From contig NZ_NEHB01000018.1 in assembly GCF_002127655.1 (NCBI RefSeq), forward strand, positions 24,112 through 88,111: a DNA stretch of 64,000 nucleotides. Reading direction: 5' to 3'. This document shows positions 17,136 to 26,772 of this stretch, one piece after another. This DNA is from Janthinobacterium sp. GW456P (GTDB taxonomy: Bacteria > Pseudomonadota > Gammaproteobacteria > Burkholderiales > Burkholderiaceae_D). Each line of letters starts with the position of its first letter. The stretch's first letter is position 1. The position numbers and the translations under genes were made by a program. Below the pieces are notes generated by a model that was not told the origin of the DNA, did no database searches, and was given only the letters and a program-made list of their open reading frames with translations.

Positions 17136-17913
17136 AGTCTTGCGGTATAAAACCCAAGGTCACTGAAATCTGGTTCGCCGTTTCCACCAGGTCCACCAGC
17201 CACTCATCCTGCAGGCGATCGGCTGGCGCCGAGATCGACAGGCCAGCGATCAGCTTGCCCGAATCGTCGCGGATGCCGGCGGCCATGCAGCGCACGCCCA
17301 GCTCCAGCTCTTCATTGTCGCGCGCATAGCCGCGTTCGCGCACCAGGCTCAGCTCGCGCTCGAGCTTTTGCAGATCCGTGATGGAATTCTTGTTGTGCCC
17401 GGCCAGGCCCGTGCGCGTGGCGTACGCGCGGATGGCTTTCGGCTCATCGACGGACAGGAACAGCTTGCCGGTCGAGGTCAGGTGCAGCGGGCCGCGGCCG
17501 CCGATGGCGCGCACCACCTGCATGCCCGAGCGCTCGGAAAAAGCGCGGTCGATGTAGACGATCTCGTCGCCCTGGCGCACGGATAGGTTGATGGTTTGCT
17601 GGGTTTTCTTGTGCAGCTGGCGCATGAAATCGAGCGCCGCTTCGCGCACGCTGAGGCGGCTTTTCACCACATTGCCCAGTTCCAGCAGGCGCATGCCCAG
17701 CCGATACGTGCCCGGTTCGATGCGGTCGACAAAGCGCGTGAGCACCATGTCGTTGAGGATGCGGTGCGCCGTCGAAGGGTGCAGGCCGGAAACCTTGGAC
17801 AATTCCTTCAGGCTGACCGGGTCGGAATATTTGGCCAGGGCATCGAGCAGGGCGACCATGCGTTCGATCACCTGGATCGTCGTCTTTGGGGCTGCGACCG
17901 GTTCAATTTTCAT
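17134..17913 (-). CDS. IclR-family transcriptional regulator
   Basis: A 259-residue protein. The N-terminal winged helix-turn-helix covers about 14-75 (VIERMVALLDALAKYSDPVS, then KELSKVSGLHPSTAHRILND). The C-terminal IclR effector domain carries GGRGPLHLTSTGKLFL and RERGYARDNEELELGVRCMAAGI. Members bind small carboxylates or aromatics and act as repressors or activators of catabolic genes. No catabolic operon is adjacent; it is convergent with pbpG and divergent from dgkA, so its target is not evident. Confidence 0.93.
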   Translation of the reverse strand: MKIEPVAAPKTTIQVIERMVALLDALAKYSDPVSLKELSKVSGLHPSTAHRILNDMVLTRFVDRIEPGTYRLGMRLLELGNVVKSRLSVREAALDFMRQLHKKTQQTINLSVRQGDEIVYIDRAFSERSGMQVVRAIGGRGPLHLTSTGKLFLSVDEPKAIRAYATRTGLAGHNKNSITDLQKLERELSLVRERGYARDNEELELGVRCMAAGIRDDSGKLIAGLSISAPADRLQDEWLVDLVETANQISVTLGFIPQD

Positions 17914-18067
17914 GATGGATTTGGTGCAATGCAGTATTCATGCATCTTTATACCATGATGTGAAAAAATAGTGAAATGTTCCGAGATATAAAGCGAATAA
18001 ATTGTCACAATCCCTATTGTGCCCGTCATAATGCGTGAATAGCATGTGCTTTGAACCATGGAAAACT

Positions 18068-18451
18068 ATGCAACCTGTCAATGAATTCAAGAGCAAAAGC
18101 GGCTTGAAACGGATTTTTTCCGCCTTCTTCTACTCGCTCGATGGCTTGAAGGCGGCCTGGCGCCATGAACACGCATTCCGCCAGGAACTGGGCCTGTTCG
18201 TCGTCGGCACCGTGATCGCCTTGCTGCTGCGCATCTCCGCGTTTGAAAAACTGGTGCTGATCGGCGTGCTGTTGCTGGTGCTGATCGTCGAACTGATCAA
18301 TTCGGCAATCGAAGCCGTGGTCGACCGCATTTCGCTCGAGCGCCATCCGCTGTCGAAAAATGCCAAGGACTTCGGCAGCGCCGCCGTGCTGCTCACGTGC
18401 ATCCTGGCCTTCGCCACGTGGTCCGTGGTGTTGTTCAACCGGTTCTATTAA
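18068..18451 (+). CDS. dgkA: Diacylglycerol kinase, prokaryotic type
   Basis: A 127-residue inner-membrane protein with three membrane helices. The conserved VELINSAIEAVVDRIS segment (residues 74-89) supplies E75, N78 and E82, equivalent to catalytic residues of E. coli DgkA. It phosphorylates diacylglycerol to phosphatidic acid in lipid recycling. The ATG at 18068 was chosen over one at 18035 because the extra residues look unrelated to the family. No clear terminator follows. Confidence 0.94.
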   Translation: MQPVNEFKSKSGLKRIFSAFFYSLDGLKAAWRHEHAFRQELGLFVVGTVIALLLRISAFEKLVLIGVLLLVLIVELINSAIEAVVDRISLERHPLSKNAKDFGSAAVLLTCILAFATWSVVLFNRFY

Positions 18452-18477
18452 GCACTAAATCCCCCCTTGTGCGACGT

Positions 18478-18498
18478 GCATATGCAAAAATCGCATAT
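18478..18498. promoter_or_regulatory. GCATAT direct repeat upstream of sbp
   Basis: GCATAT occurs at 18478-18483 and 18493-18498 with nine bases between, about 85-105 bases before the sbp start. It could be part of a CysB-type activator region, but the match to known CysB sites is not clear. Confidence 0.25.
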
Positions 18499-18582
18499 CA
18501 AACGGCGAAACGCTTCGTTCTCTTTGCGGTCGCCGGGCCGTAATCTGGTGGCTCTGCAAGTTCAACCACACGGGGATCTTAG

Positions 18583-19587
18583 ATGCTGTCGAAAAAAATC
18601 ATCATTGCCGCCGCCCTCAGCGCGTTTGCCGTCCTGCAAACGGCGCAGGCTGCCGATATCACCCTGCTCAACGTGTCGTATGACCCGACGCGCGAGCTGT
18701 ACCAGGATGTGAATACGGCGTTTGCCAAGGAGTGGAAAGGCAAGACGGGCGACAACGTCAAGATCAAGCAATCGCACGGCGGTTCCGGCAAGCAGGCGCG
18801 CGCCGTCATCGACGGCCTGGAAGCGGACGTGGTGACGTTGGCCCTCGCCTATGACATCGATGCGCTGGCCGAGCACAAGCTGCTGGCGGCCGACTGGCAA
18901 AAGCGCTTGACGCACAACAGCTCGCCTTACACTTCGACCATCGTGTTCCTGGTGCGCAAAGGCAACCCGAAAGGTATCAAGGATTGGAATGACCTGGTCA
19001 AGCCGGGCGTGTCCGTCATCACGCCGAATCCGAAAACCTCGGGCGGCGCCCGCTGGAATCACCTGGCAGCCTGGGGCTACGCGCTGCGCCAGCCGGGCGG
19101 CAACGAAGCCAAGGCCAGGGATTTCCTCGGCAAACTGTATAAAAACGTGCCCGTGCTCGATTCCGGCGCGCGCGGTGCCACCACCACCTTCGTCGAACGC
19201 GGCATCGGCGACGTGCTGATCGCCTGGGAAAACGAGGCGTATCTTGCCGTCAAGGAACTGGGTCCGACCAAGTTCGACATCATCACGCCGTCCGTCAGCA
19301 TTCTGGCCGAGCCGCCTGTCGCCGTCGTCGACAAGTTTGCCGACAAGCACGGTACGCGCAAGGTGGCCGAGGCTTACCTGAACTATCTGTACACGGACGA
19401 AGCGCAAGACATCATCGCGAAGAATTACTACCGTCCGGCAACGGACAAGGCGGCGAAGAAATACGCGTCGCAGTTCGCCAAGGTCAACCTGTTCACCATC
19501 GAGCAGGTGGCGGGCGGCTGGACGGCGGCACAGAAGGCGCACTTTGCCGACGGGGGCATCTTCGACCAGATTTATCAACCGAAATAA
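18583..19587 (+). CDS. sbp: Periplasmic sulfate-binding protein
   Basis: The 334-residue protein has a signal peptide ending AQA-AD at about residue 23. It then shows the sulfate/thiosulfate-binding family sequence: [19 protein letters not shown], the [24 protein letters not shown] ligand loop, and [20 protein letters not shown]. It delivers sulfate to the CysTWA permease encoded 1.5 kb downstream. Sbp is separated from cysT by two genes, a hydrolase and a peroxiredoxin. Confidence 0.96.
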   Translation: MLSKKIIIAAALSAFAVLQTAQAADITLLNVSYDPTRELYQDVNTAFAKEWKGKTGDNVKIKQSHGGSGKQARAVIDGLEADVVTLALAYDIDALAEHKLLAADWQKRLTHNSSPYTSTIVFLVRKGNPKGIKDWNDLVKPGVSVITPNPKTSGGARWNHLAAWGYALRQPGGNEAKARDFLGKLYKNVPVLDSGARGATTTFVERGIGDVLIAWENEAYLAVKELGPTKFDIITPSVSILAEPPVAVVDKFADKHGTRKVAEAYLNYLYTDEAQDIIAKNYYRPATDKAAKKYASQFAKVNLFTIEQVAGGWTAAQKAHFADGGIFDQIYQPK

Positions 19588-19637
19588 TCTCCATGGCAGG
19601 CGCAAGCCTGCCTGTGCCGATTTTTGAAGGATCCATC

Positions 19638-20204
19638 ATGGCGCTGCGCAGCTTTTCCGATTACCGGGTACTGATCGTGCCGGGCTTGCATAACAGCGGT
19701 CCCGAGCACTGGCAGAGCCGCTGGCAGCGTCTGTATCCGCAATTCGAGCGGGTCGAGCAGGATGACTGGAACGCGCCCGACCTGGCTATCTGGTCGGCGC
19801 GCCTGGACCAGGTGCGGCGGCAGGATGCGCGCCCGACCCTGATCGTCGCCCACAGCTTCGGCTGCCTGACGACGGCGCACAGCCTGGCGCGCGACCCGCA
19901 GGGCGTGGCCGGCGTGCTGCTGGTGGGGCCGGCCGACCCGGACAAGTTTGGCGTGGCGAAGGCATTGCCGCAAAAGCGCCTGCCTTGCCCCGGCATCCTG
20001 ATCGCCAGCCAGACGGACCCGTGGATGACGGCCGAACACGCGGCGCAGTGGGCGCGGCGCTGGAATTGCAAGTATATTGATGGCGGTACGCTGGGCCATA
20101 TCAACGCCGAGTCGGGGCTGGGCGACTGGGTCTATGGCCAGGCGCAACTGCAAACGCTGTTTGATCTGGCGCAAAGCGACAAGCGCCACCGTCAGGCAGC
20201 CTGA
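19638..20204 (+). CDS. RBBP9/YdeN-type serine hydrolase
   Basis: A small 188-residue alpha/beta hydrolase. The nucleophile elbow is HSFGCLTT, preceded by LIVPGLHNSGPEHWQSRW. The late GGTLGHINAESGLGDW carries the catalytic His. The family is cytoplasmic and its natural esters are unknown. It begins 50 bases after sbp and is followed 43 bases later by the peroxiredoxin gene. This placement inside the sulfate block suggests induction under sulfur limitation (inference). The ATG at 19638 has GAAGGA upstream. Confidence 0.88.
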   Translation: MALRSFSDYRVLIVPGLHNSGPEHWQSRWQRLYPQFERVEQDDWNAPDLAIWSARLDQVRRQDARPTLIVAHSFGCLTTAHSLARDPQGVAGVLLVGPADPDKFGVAKALPQKRLPCPGILIASQTDPWMTAEHAAQWARRWNCKYIDGGTLGHINAESGLGDWVYGQAQLQTLFDLAQSDKRHRQAA

Positions 20205-20247
20205 TACGACGAACATTGTCGCCACACAACCTCTCAAGGAGATCACG

Positions 20248-20886
20248 ATGACTTTACGCTTGGGCGATGTCGCCCCTGATTTTGAACAAGACAGCTCGAT
20301 CGGCCCGCTCAAGTTCCACGAGTGGGCGGGCAATTCCTGGGTGGTGCTGTTTTCCCACCCGGCCGACTTTACCCCCATATGCACGACGGAACTGGGCCTG
20401 ACGGCCAAGCTCAAGCCGGAATTCGACAAGCGCAACGTGAAGGCCATCGCCCTGTCCGTGGACGCGGCCGAGTCGCACAAGAGCTGGATCAAGGATATCG
20501 AAGAGACGCAAAACACGGTGGTGGGCTTCCCCATCATCGCCGACGTCGACAAGAAAGTGTCGGTGCTGTACGACATGATCCACCCGGAGCAGTCCGTCAC
20601 GGCCACCGTGCGCTCCGTTTTCATCATCGACCCGAACAAGAAAGTACGGCTGATCCTCACGTATCCGCTCAGCACGGGCCGCAACTTCAATGAAATCCTG
20701 CGCGTCATCGACGCCCTGCAGCTGACGGACGGCTACACGGTGGCCACACCCGGCAACTGGAACGATGGCGACGACGTCATCATTCCCTTGACCGTGCAAG
20801 ACCCGGACGTGATCAAGCAGAAATATCCGAAGGGCTTTACGGCCGCGAAGCCGTACTTGCGCCTCACGCCGCAGCCAAACAAATAA
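20248..20886 (+). CDS. 1-Cys peroxiredoxin (Prx6/LsfA type)
   Basis: The 212-residue enzyme has the peroxidatic motif P38-ADFT42-PIC45 and the C-terminal Prx6 domain (SVFIIDPNKKVRLILTYPLSTGRNFNEILRVIDALQLT). No resolving Cys is seen, so it is 1-Cys. It reduces hydrogen peroxide and organic peroxides. LsfA, the Pseudomonas homolog, is induced by sulfate starvation (established knowledge), which agrees with its place between sbp and cysT. AAGGAG precedes the ATG at 20248. A strong terminator follows. Confidence 0.93.
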   Translation: MTLRLGDVAPDFEQDSSIGPLKFHEWAGNSWVVLFSHPADFTPICTTELGLTAKLKPEFDKRNVKAIALSVDAAESHKSWIKDIEETQNTVVGFPIIADVDKKVSVLYDMIHPEQSVTATVRSVFIIDPNKKVRLILTYPLSTGRNFNEILRVIDALQLTDGYTVATPGNWNDGDDVIIPLTVQDPDVIKQKYPKGFTAAKPYLRLTPQPNK

Positions 20887-20904
20887 AAGTTCCTACTTTC
20901 ATAA

Positions 20905-20933
20905 AAAACGCACCTCGCCGGTGCGTTTTTTTT
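20905..20933 (+). terminator. Intrinsic terminator after the peroxiredoxin gene
   Basis: ACGCACC (20908-20914) pairs with GGTGCGT (20920-20926), extended by flanking A:T pairs, and is followed by an eight-T run. It separates sbp-hydrolase-peroxiredoxin from cysTWA as two transcripts. Confidence 0.9.
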
Positions 20934-21062
20934 CGCCTGTCGAATCTGCCGGCAAGTATGCAAAATCCATCTAAGCAAATGAGAAATGGTTAGTTCTTTT
21001 TATAACGTCTGCATGTGATTATTGCGCTCTATAACTCAAAAATGTAATAAGAAGGGGTTTCT

Positions 21063-21932
21063 ATGTCTGCAGCATCAGCATCAGCAGCGCCGCTCAAGGC
21101 GCGCGGAGCGCCGTTTCGGGTCATGCCGGGGTTTAAGCTGTCACTGGGCTTCACGCTCTTTTACCTGGCCTTGATCGTCCTCATTCCGTTGTCGTCGGTA
21201 TTCCTGAAGACCTTCACCATGACATGGGACGCCTTCTTCAGCGCCGTCACATCCGAGCGCGTGATGGCCTCGTACCGCCTGACCTTTGGCGCCTCGCTGA
21301 TCGCCGCCCTGCTGAACGTGGTGTTTGGCGGCATCCTGGCCTGGGTGCTGGTGCGCTACAAGTTTCCCGGCAAGCGCATCATCGATGCGCTGGTCGACTT
21401 GCCGTTCGCCTTGCCGACGGCCGTGGCCGGCATCACCCTGACGGCCCTGTATTCCTCGAACGGCTGGTTCGGCCAGTTCATCGAAGGCGTGCTGGGCATC
21501 AAGGTGGCGTTCACGCCGCTGGGCGTGGTGGTGGCGTTGACCTTCATCGGCTTGCCGTTTGTCGTGCGCACCGTGCAACCGGTGCTGGAAGACGCGGAAA
21601 AGGAACTGGAAGAGGCGGCCGCCAGCCTGGGCGCCAATTCCCTGCAAACGTTTATCCGTGTCATCTTCCCCACCATCTTGCCATCGTTGTTGACGGGCTT
21701 TGCGCTGGCCTTCGCCCGCGCCACGGGCGAGTACGGTTCCGTGATCTTTATCGCCGGCAATATGCCGATGGTGTCGGAAATCACGCCGCTGTTCATTATT
21801 ACCAAGCTGGAGCAATACGATTATGCGGGCGCCACAGCCATCGCCGTGGTGATGCTGGTCGTGTCCTTTTTGCTGTTGTTGACGATTAACCTGTTGCAAG
21901 CATGGACGCGCGGAAAGGCGAAGAAATCATGA
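21063..21932 (+). CDS. cysT: Sulfate/thiosulfate ABC transporter permease CysT
   Basis: A 289-residue inner-membrane permease with about six helices and the EAA coupling loop [31 protein letters not shown] (about 179-209). It pairs with CysW. The upstream 175 bases are A+T-rich, carrying sequences such as TTAGTTCTTTTTATAACG and ATAACTCAAAAATGTAATAAG that could hold CysB sites. It overlaps cysW by four bases. Confidence 0.96.
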   Translation: MSAASASAAPLKARGAPFRVMPGFKLSLGFTLFYLALIVLIPLSSVFLKTFTMTWDAFFSAVTSERVMASYRLTFGASLIAALLNVVFGGILAWVLVRYKFPGKRIIDALVDLPFALPTAVAGITLTALYSSNGWFGQFIEGVLGIKVAFTPLGVVVALTFIGLPFVVRTVQPVLEDAEKELEEAAASLGANSLQTFIRVIFPTILPSLLTGFALAFARATGEYGSVIFIAGNMPMVSEITPLFIITKLEQYDYAGATAIAVVMLVVSFLLLLTINLLQAWTRGKAKKS

Positions 21933-22855
21933 GTACGCATACGACTGCCGCCGCTGGCGTGGACACTGCGCGGCCGACGGCGCGCCGCTTCGAACCGAAC
22001 GTCGGCCCCGTCGTGCTGGAACCCTTGTGGGTGCGCACGGTATTGATCAGCATCGCCTTGCTGTTCCTGACCGCTTTCCTCATCGTGCCCCTGGTGGCCG
22101 TGTTTGCGGAAGCGTTCAAGAAGGGCTGGGAAGCGTATGTCGCCGCCATCATCGATCCGGACGCGATTTCCGCCATCAAGTTGACCCTGATCACGGCGGC
22201 CATCGCCGTGCCGCTGAACCTGGTGTTCGGCGTGGCCGCTTCCTGGTGCATCGCCAAGTTCGAGTTCCGCGGCAAGAGCATTTTATTGACCCTGATCGAC
22301 TTGCCGTTTTCCGTCTCGCCCGTGATTTCCGGCCTGATCTATGTGCTGATGTTCGGCGCCCAGGGCTGGTTCGGCCCGTGGCTGCAGGCGCACGACATCA
22401 AGATTCTGTTTGCCGTGCCCGGCATCGTGCTGGCCACCATCTTCATTACCTTCCCGTTCGTGGCGCGCGAACTGATCCCGCTGATGCAGTCGCAGGGCAG
22501 CGAAGAGGAAGAGGCCGCCATCGTGCTGGGCGCCTCGGGCTGGAATACCTTCCGCCGGGTCACTTTGCCGAACATCAAGTGGGGCTTGCTGTATGGCGTG
22601 ATCCTGTGTAACGCCCGCGCCATGGGCGAGTTCGGCGCCGTGTCCGTGGTCTCCGGCCATATTCGCGGGGAAACGAACACCATGCCGCTGCAGGTGGAGA
22701 TTCTGTACAACGAGTACAACTTCGCCGCCGCGTTTGCCGTCGCCTCGCTGCTGGCCTTGCTGGCGCTGGTGACCCTGGCCCTGAAAGCCTTCATTGAGTG
22801 GCGTTTGAACGAGAGCGACGCCGACGATTCCGCCTTACGTTCTACGGAGCACTGA
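21929..22855 (+). CDS. cysW: Sulfate/thiosulfate ABC transporter permease CysW
   Basis: A 308-residue permease starting at the ATG in the ATGA overlap with cysT. It has a hydrophilic N-terminal ~30 residues, six membrane helices and the coupling loop [25 protein letters not shown]. Together with CysT it forms the sulfate channel. An in-frame start at 21902 would extend it into cysT and is less likely. Confidence 0.95.
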   Translation: MSTHTTAAAGVDTARPTARRFEPNVGPVVLEPLWVRTVLISIALLFLTAFLIVPLVAVFAEAFKKGWEAYVAAIIDPDAISAIKLTLITAAIAVPLNLVFGVAASWCIAKFEFRGKSILLTLIDLPFSVSPVISGLIYVLMFGAQGWFGPWLQAHDIKILFAVPGIVLATIFITFPFVARELIPLMQSQGSEEEEAAIVLGASGWNTFRRVTLPNIKWGLLYGVILCNARAMGEFGAVSVVSGHIRGETNTMPLQVEILYNEYNFAAAFAVASLLALLALVTLALKAFIEWRLNESDADDSALRSTEH

Positions 22856-22856
22856 T

Positions 22857-23927
22857 ATGACCATCGCAGTTAAAAACATCCACAAGCGCTTCGGCGATTT
22901 CGTCGCCCTCGACAATATCTCGCTGGACTTTCCCGCCGGCGAACTGACGGCCCTGCTGGGCCCGTCGGGTTGCGGCAAGACCACCTTGCTGCGCATTATT
23001 GCTGGCCTGGAACACCCTGACAGCGGCCAGGTGCTGCTCGATGCGGAAGACGCGTCGAACCGCCACGTGCGCGAGCGGCAAGTCGGTTTCGTGTTTCAAC
23101 ACTATGCGCTGTTCAAGCACATGACGGTATTCGAGAACGTGGCGTTTGGCTTGCGTGTGAAGTCGCGCAGCGAGCGCCCGTCGGAAGACCAGATCCGCCG
23201 CAAGGTGAAAGATTTGCTGGAGCTGGTGCAACTGGACTGGCTGGCCGACCGCTATCCGCCGCAACTGTCTGGCGGCCAACGCCAGCGCATCGCCCTGGCG
23301 CGCGCCCTGGCCGTCGAACCGCGCGTGCTGCTGCTCGACGAACCGTTCGGCGCGCTGGATGCCAAGGTGCGCAAGGAATTGCGCCGCTGGCTGCGCCGCC
23401 TGCATGACGACTTGCACGTGACCAGTATTTTCGTCACGCATGACCAGGAAGAGGCGCTGGAAGTGGCCGACCAGGTGGTGTTGATGAACAAGGGCACCGT
23501 CGAGCAATTGGGTTCTCCTGAGCAAGTCTACAACCACCCGGCGTCGCCGTTTGTCTACGGCTTCCTCGGCAACGTCAACCTGTTCCATGGCCGCGTGCAT
23601 GACGGCGTGATGGCGACGGGCGACGCCAGCTTCGAGGTGCCCGATTATGCGGGCGTGAGCGACAGCAAGGGCACGGCCTATGTGCGTCCGCACGACCTGG
23701 AAATCGACCGCTACACGCAGGGCGCCGAAGGCATCGTGGTGAAGCTGAGCCGCGCGCATGCGATCGGCCCGCTGGCCCAGCTGGACTTGCAGCGCGTCGA
23801 CAACAGCGAGCTGATCGAAGCAGTGATGTCGAACGAGCGTTTTACCCATCTGCAGCTGAAGGAAGGCGAGACATTAGTTGTCCGCCCGAAACGCCTCCAT
23901 GTATTTGTTGAACCCAACCGAACTTGA
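22857..23927 (+). CDS. cysA: Sulfate/thiosulfate ABC transporter ATPase CysA
   Basis: The 356-residue ATPase has Walker [16 protein letters not shown] (about 35-49), signature [19 protein letters not shown], Walker [17 protein letters not shown] and H-loop [14 protein letters not shown]. The C-terminal ~110 residues form the TOBE-like regulatory domain. It energises sulfate import with CysTW. GGAG precedes the start, one base after the cysW stop. Confidence 0.97.
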   Translation: MTIAVKNIHKRFGDFVALDNISLDFPAGELTALLGPSGCGKTTLLRIIAGLEHPDSGQVLLDAEDASNRHVRERQVGFVFQHYALFKHMTVFENVAFGLRVKSRSERPSEDQIRRKVKDLLELVQLDWLADRYPPQLSGGQRQRIALARALAVEPRVLLLDEPFGALDAKVRKELRRWLRRLHDDLHVTSIFVTHDQEEALEVADQVVLMNKGTVEQLGSPEQVYNHPASPFVYGFLGNVNLFHGRVHDGVMATGDASFEVPDYAGVSDSKGTAYVRPHDLEIDRYTQGAEGIVVKLSRAHAIGPLAQLDLQRVDNSELIEAVMSNERFTHLQLKEGETLVVRPKRLHVFVEPNRT

Positions 23928-23939
23928 TACAGGATAGCC

Positions 23940-24872
23940 ATGAACTTTCAACAATTGCGTTCGATCCGCGAAGCGGCCCGCCGCGGCTATAACCTGACGG
24001 AAGTGGCGAATGCCCTGTTCACGTCGCAACCGGGCGTGAGCCGGCAGATACGCGAACTCGAGGACGAGCTGGGCGTGGTGATTTTCGAACGCAACGGCAA
24101 GCGCTTGACGGGCTTGACGGAGCCGGGCAAGGGTATCCTGAAGATCGTCGACCGCCTCCTGATCGAGGCGGAAAATCTGCAGCAGGCCAGCCTCGAATAC
24201 AGCGGCCAGACCAGCGGAACGTTATCGGTGGCGGCCACGCACACGCAGGCGCGCTATGCGCTGCCGAAAGTGGTGCAGGGCTTTCGCGCCGCCTTCCCCG
24301 ATGTGCGCATCGCGCTGCAGCAAAGCGCGCCCGAGCATATCGCGGAATGGGTGCTGTCGGGCAAGACCGATATCGGCATCGCCACGGAAGGCTTGAGCCA
24401 GTTCCCCGACCTCGTGTCGTTCCCGTGTTACCGCTGGAGCCATCTGATCGTCGTGCCGGACGGCCACCCGCTGCTCGAACACTCGCCGATCCGCCTGGAG
24501 GACTTGGCCAAGTATCCCTTGATTACCTACGACAAGGGGTTCACGGGACGGGGCCATATCGACGATGCCTTCGCCAAGGCGGGCGTGACGACCGACATCA
24601 TCCTCACGGCCATGGATTCCGACGTCATCAAGCAATACGTGGCGCTGGGCCTGGGCGTGGGCATCGTTGCCTCGATGGCCTTCGACCATGGCCGCGACAA
24701 AGGGTTGCGCGCCGTGGAAGCGTCGCACCTGTTCGCCACCAACACGACGCGCCTGGCCGTACGCCGCGGCGCCTACCTGCGCGCCTACGCCTACGAGTTC
24801 ATCCTGCAGCTGGCGCCGGACCTGACGCGTGAAGACATCGACCGCGCCATGGCGGGCGAAGAGGCTCTTTAA
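23940..24872 (+). CDS. CysB/Cbl-type LysR regulator
   Basis: The 310-residue LysR protein has an N-terminal helix-turn-helix typical of CysB: MNFQQLRSIREAARRGYNLTEVANALFTSQPGVSRQIRELEDELGV. The effector domain includes the sulfate/N-acetylserine-binding THTQARYALP loop near residue 100. CysB-type proteins activate sulfate and thiosulfate uptake genes when sulfur is short. It sits 12 bases after cysA as the last gene of the operon, so it probably controls its own cluster. Confidence 0.93.
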   Translation: MNFQQLRSIREAARRGYNLTEVANALFTSQPGVSRQIRELEDELGVVIFERNGKRLTGLTEPGKGILKIVDRLLIEAENLQQASLEYSGQTSGTLSVAATHTQARYALPKVVQGFRAAFPDVRIALQQSAPEHIAEWVLSGKTDIGIATEGLSQFPDLVSFPCYRWSHLIVVPDGHPLLEHSPIRLEDLAKYPLITYDKGFTGRGHIDDAFAKAGVTTDIILTAMDSDVIKQYVALGLGVGIVASMAFDHGRDKGLRAVEASHLFATNTTRLAVRRGAYLRAYAYEFILQLAPDLTREDIDRAMAGEEAL

Positions 24873-25222
24873 GCCAGTGCGGCCCGCTGTGCGCGCGTCA
24901 GGCTGGCCACGGCGCGCGCGTAGCTATCCTGCACCAGTTCCGCCAGATAATCTGGAGGGAAGCGCGTCACATCGACGATGGTCACCCAGTGAAAGCGGCC
25001 CATGTAGCGGGCCGGTTTTACGCCCGGCATGTCCGTCAGTTCGATGAATCGTTCTGTGCTGACGCGCAGGCTGAAGCGCCACTGCTCCGGTGCGCTGGTC
25101 TTGAAATAGGCAAACTTCTTGCCGCTCACTTCATACACGAGGATGTTCGACGGCGCATCGTACAGCGCGGCTTGCGCACCGGGCAGGGCCGCGCAAAATT
25201 CCTTCAGTTCATCTGTTGTCAT
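24869..25222 (-). CDS. MmcQ/YjbR-family protein
   Basis: A 117-residue protein matching the YjbR fold: MTTDELKEFCAALPGAQAALYDAPSNILVYEVSGKKFAYF, then RVSTERFIELTDMPGVKPARYMGRFHWVTI, ending with the RFPPDYLAELVQDSYARAVASL helix. The family is a small cyt-domain-like, possibly DNA-binding, fold of unknown function. The start is the ATG whose complement is 25220-25222, overlapping the stop of the upstream gene (ATGA). The stop overlaps the convergent LysR gene by four bases. Confidence 0.85.
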   Translation of the reverse strand: MTTDELKEFCAALPGAQAALYDAPSNILVYEVSGKKFAYFKTSAPEQWRFSLRVSTERFIELTDMPGVKPARYMGRFHWVTIVDVTRFPPDYLAELVQDSYARAVASLTRAQRAALA

Positions 25223-25836
25223 TCGTCCACTGCCATGAATTGTTGTGTGTTGCGGTCGAAGGCATAGGCCGCGCCGGCAGGGGCATCCAGCAGCGCAATA
25301 AAACGGTCGTCCACGCTGAGCACGGCGCCCAGCGACACGAGGGCCACGTTGGCGCTGTCGTTGATGTAGTCGTCGCTCTCGTCGTTGGCCGTGAAGCGCC
25401 AGCCGCTGTCGTCGTCGTTGTCCGGTTCCTCGCGGTACAGGTAGCCGACGGGCGCGCCGTCTTCCAGCACTCTTTTCGTCACGAAGCACAGGCCCGCGTA
25501 GCGGTTGACGAGGTTGTCGTCATCGTCGTGCTGGGTATTGATGATGTGGCGCGCCGCGAAGGCGATGGGGTCTTTGGCGCGCAAATCGGCGATGTAGCCG
25601 GGCATGTTGTCGAGCTTGCCCGTAAAGTGCCCATGCGGCCCGACCGTGTCGACCAGCACCCACATGCGCTCGGCGCCCGGCGCCTGCGGATCGTCGCTGT
25701 GGAAGGCGAAGATCAGCTTGACCACCTCGCCGGGGCGCACCTGGGCGATGGCTTCGGGCGGCGATTTATAGAACGTATAGGGGTGGCGCGCCGCCAGTTC
25801 GGCGGCGTCGGCCAGGTGCCAGCTGGGCATGGTCAT
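25219..25836 (-). CDS. DUF2314-like/DUF2185 protein (Imm33-like)
   Basis: A 205-residue, very acidic protein. The first ~110 residues resemble the DUF2314 type (PEAIAQVRPGEVVKLIFAFHS, MWVLVDTVGPHGHFTGKLDNMPG, KDPIAFAARHIINTQ). The remainder is DUF2185: GLCFVTKRVLEDGAPVGYLYREEPD, then DSGWRFTANDESDDYINDSANVALVSLG. DUF2185 has been grouped with immunity proteins (Imm33) of polymorphic toxins (family knowledge). No toxin gene is adjacent. Translation is coupled to the downstream MmcQ gene through an ATGA overlap. Function unknown. Confidence 0.75.
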   Translation of the reverse strand: MTMPSWHLADAAELAARHPYTFYKSPPEAIAQVRPGEVVKLIFAFHSDDPQAPGAERMWVLVDTVGPHGHFTGKLDNMPGYIADLRAKDPIAFAARHIINTQHDDDDNLVNRYAGLCFVTKRVLEDGAPVGYLYREEPDNDDDSGWRFTANDESDDYINDSANVALVSLGAVLSVDDRFIALLDAPAGAAYAFDRNTQQFMAVDE

Positions 25837-26184
25837 CCATTATCAAAAAAAGTAAAACCCATGGTAGCCGATTGCGTGTCAGGATGACCACGCATACCTG
25901 CAGGCTTGCCATTGCCGCAGGGCTAAGCCGCCGCTTGGCATGTGCGGATATACAACAAGCCGTTTTCCCGGAGCAGCGCCCGCGCATGGCAAGGAGGGCG
26001 GCACGCCCCTTGATAGCCGGACCCGGCAAGAAACTGATGAGATCGATTAAAAATGCCAATGGTAAAATTTGTTTCTTTTATTGCATTTTGATTTCCTGAA
26101 TGATATCTTTTGCTCAATCGCAAAAAAATATAACAAAAATATAATCAATATTGTTTTTTTTGAAATTTATCAATAGGGGAAATT
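25837..26184. other. Gene-free spacer, A+T-rich in its last 120 bases
   Basis: Bases 25837-26040 show nothing that resembles a gene or strong structure. From about 26060 to 26184 the sequence becomes very A+T-rich, with long A and T runs, and ends in a GGGGAAATT site before the PEP-CTERM gene. This is most likely its promoter and leader. Confidence 0.4.
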
Positions 26185-26742
26185 ATGAACACGACTAAAC
26201 ATGCTGTGCTGGGTCTCTGCCTTGCTGTCTCGGCTTGCCTGGCGCCATTGGCCCAGGCGGCGAACTGGGTGGAAATCACCGATCCCGCCATGAGCGGCTT
26301 CCTGGTGGGCGGCAAGACCGTCACCTACGGCAGCGTGGCAGCGGATTCGGTCTGGGTCTATGACGGCGCCAACCCGTCTGGCCCGCAAAGCGCGGCCGCC
26401 ATCCAGAGCTTGGTCAGCAGCAAGTTTGGTCTGCCTTCCAGCGGCACGGGCTCGCTGGTCTTTGCCGCCCAGGGCGACCTGGAAAGCGGTAAGTCCGGTT
26501 CGTTCACCGTCAAGTCCAGCTTCGACTACCTGGCCGTGCACTACGGCCGTGGCGAACTGCTGTTCCACTGGGACGCGCCGCTGGCCGCCAATACGCTTAT
26601 CACCATTAGCAACCTGCCGCGCGGCCTGAGCAATTTCCGCGCCTACAGTTCCGTCTCGGCCGTGCCTGAGCCAGCGACCTACGGCATGCTGCTGCTGGGC
26701 CTGGGCCTGGTCGGTTTTGCCGCGCGCCGCCGCCGCGCCTGA
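26185..26742 (+). CDS. PEP-CTERM sorting-signal secreted protein
   Basis: A 185-residue protein with a signal peptide (1-25, ending AQA-AN), a short beta-rich central part, and a C-terminal PEP-CTERM tail: VPEPATYGMLLLGLGLVGFAARRRRA. The tail is the Pro-Glu-Pro motif, a membrane helix and an Arg cluster. Such proteins are processed by exosortase (EpsH/XrtA) and are often tied to exopolysaccharide or biofilm. No exosortase gene is in the window. The mature part is not recognised further. GGGG precedes the ATG. Confidence 0.9.
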   Translation: MNTTKHAVLGLCLAVSACLAPLAQAANWVEITDPAMSGFLVGGKTVTYGSVAADSVWVYDGANPSGPQSAAAIQSLVSSKFGLPSSGTGSLVFAAQGDLESGKSGSFTVKSSFDYLAVHYGRGELLFHWDAPLAANTLITISNLPRGLSNFRAYSSVSAVPEPATYGMLLLGLGLVGFAARRRRA

Positions 26743-26772
26743 GCCTGCAGCGCCCGCGGGCGCAAGACATGA

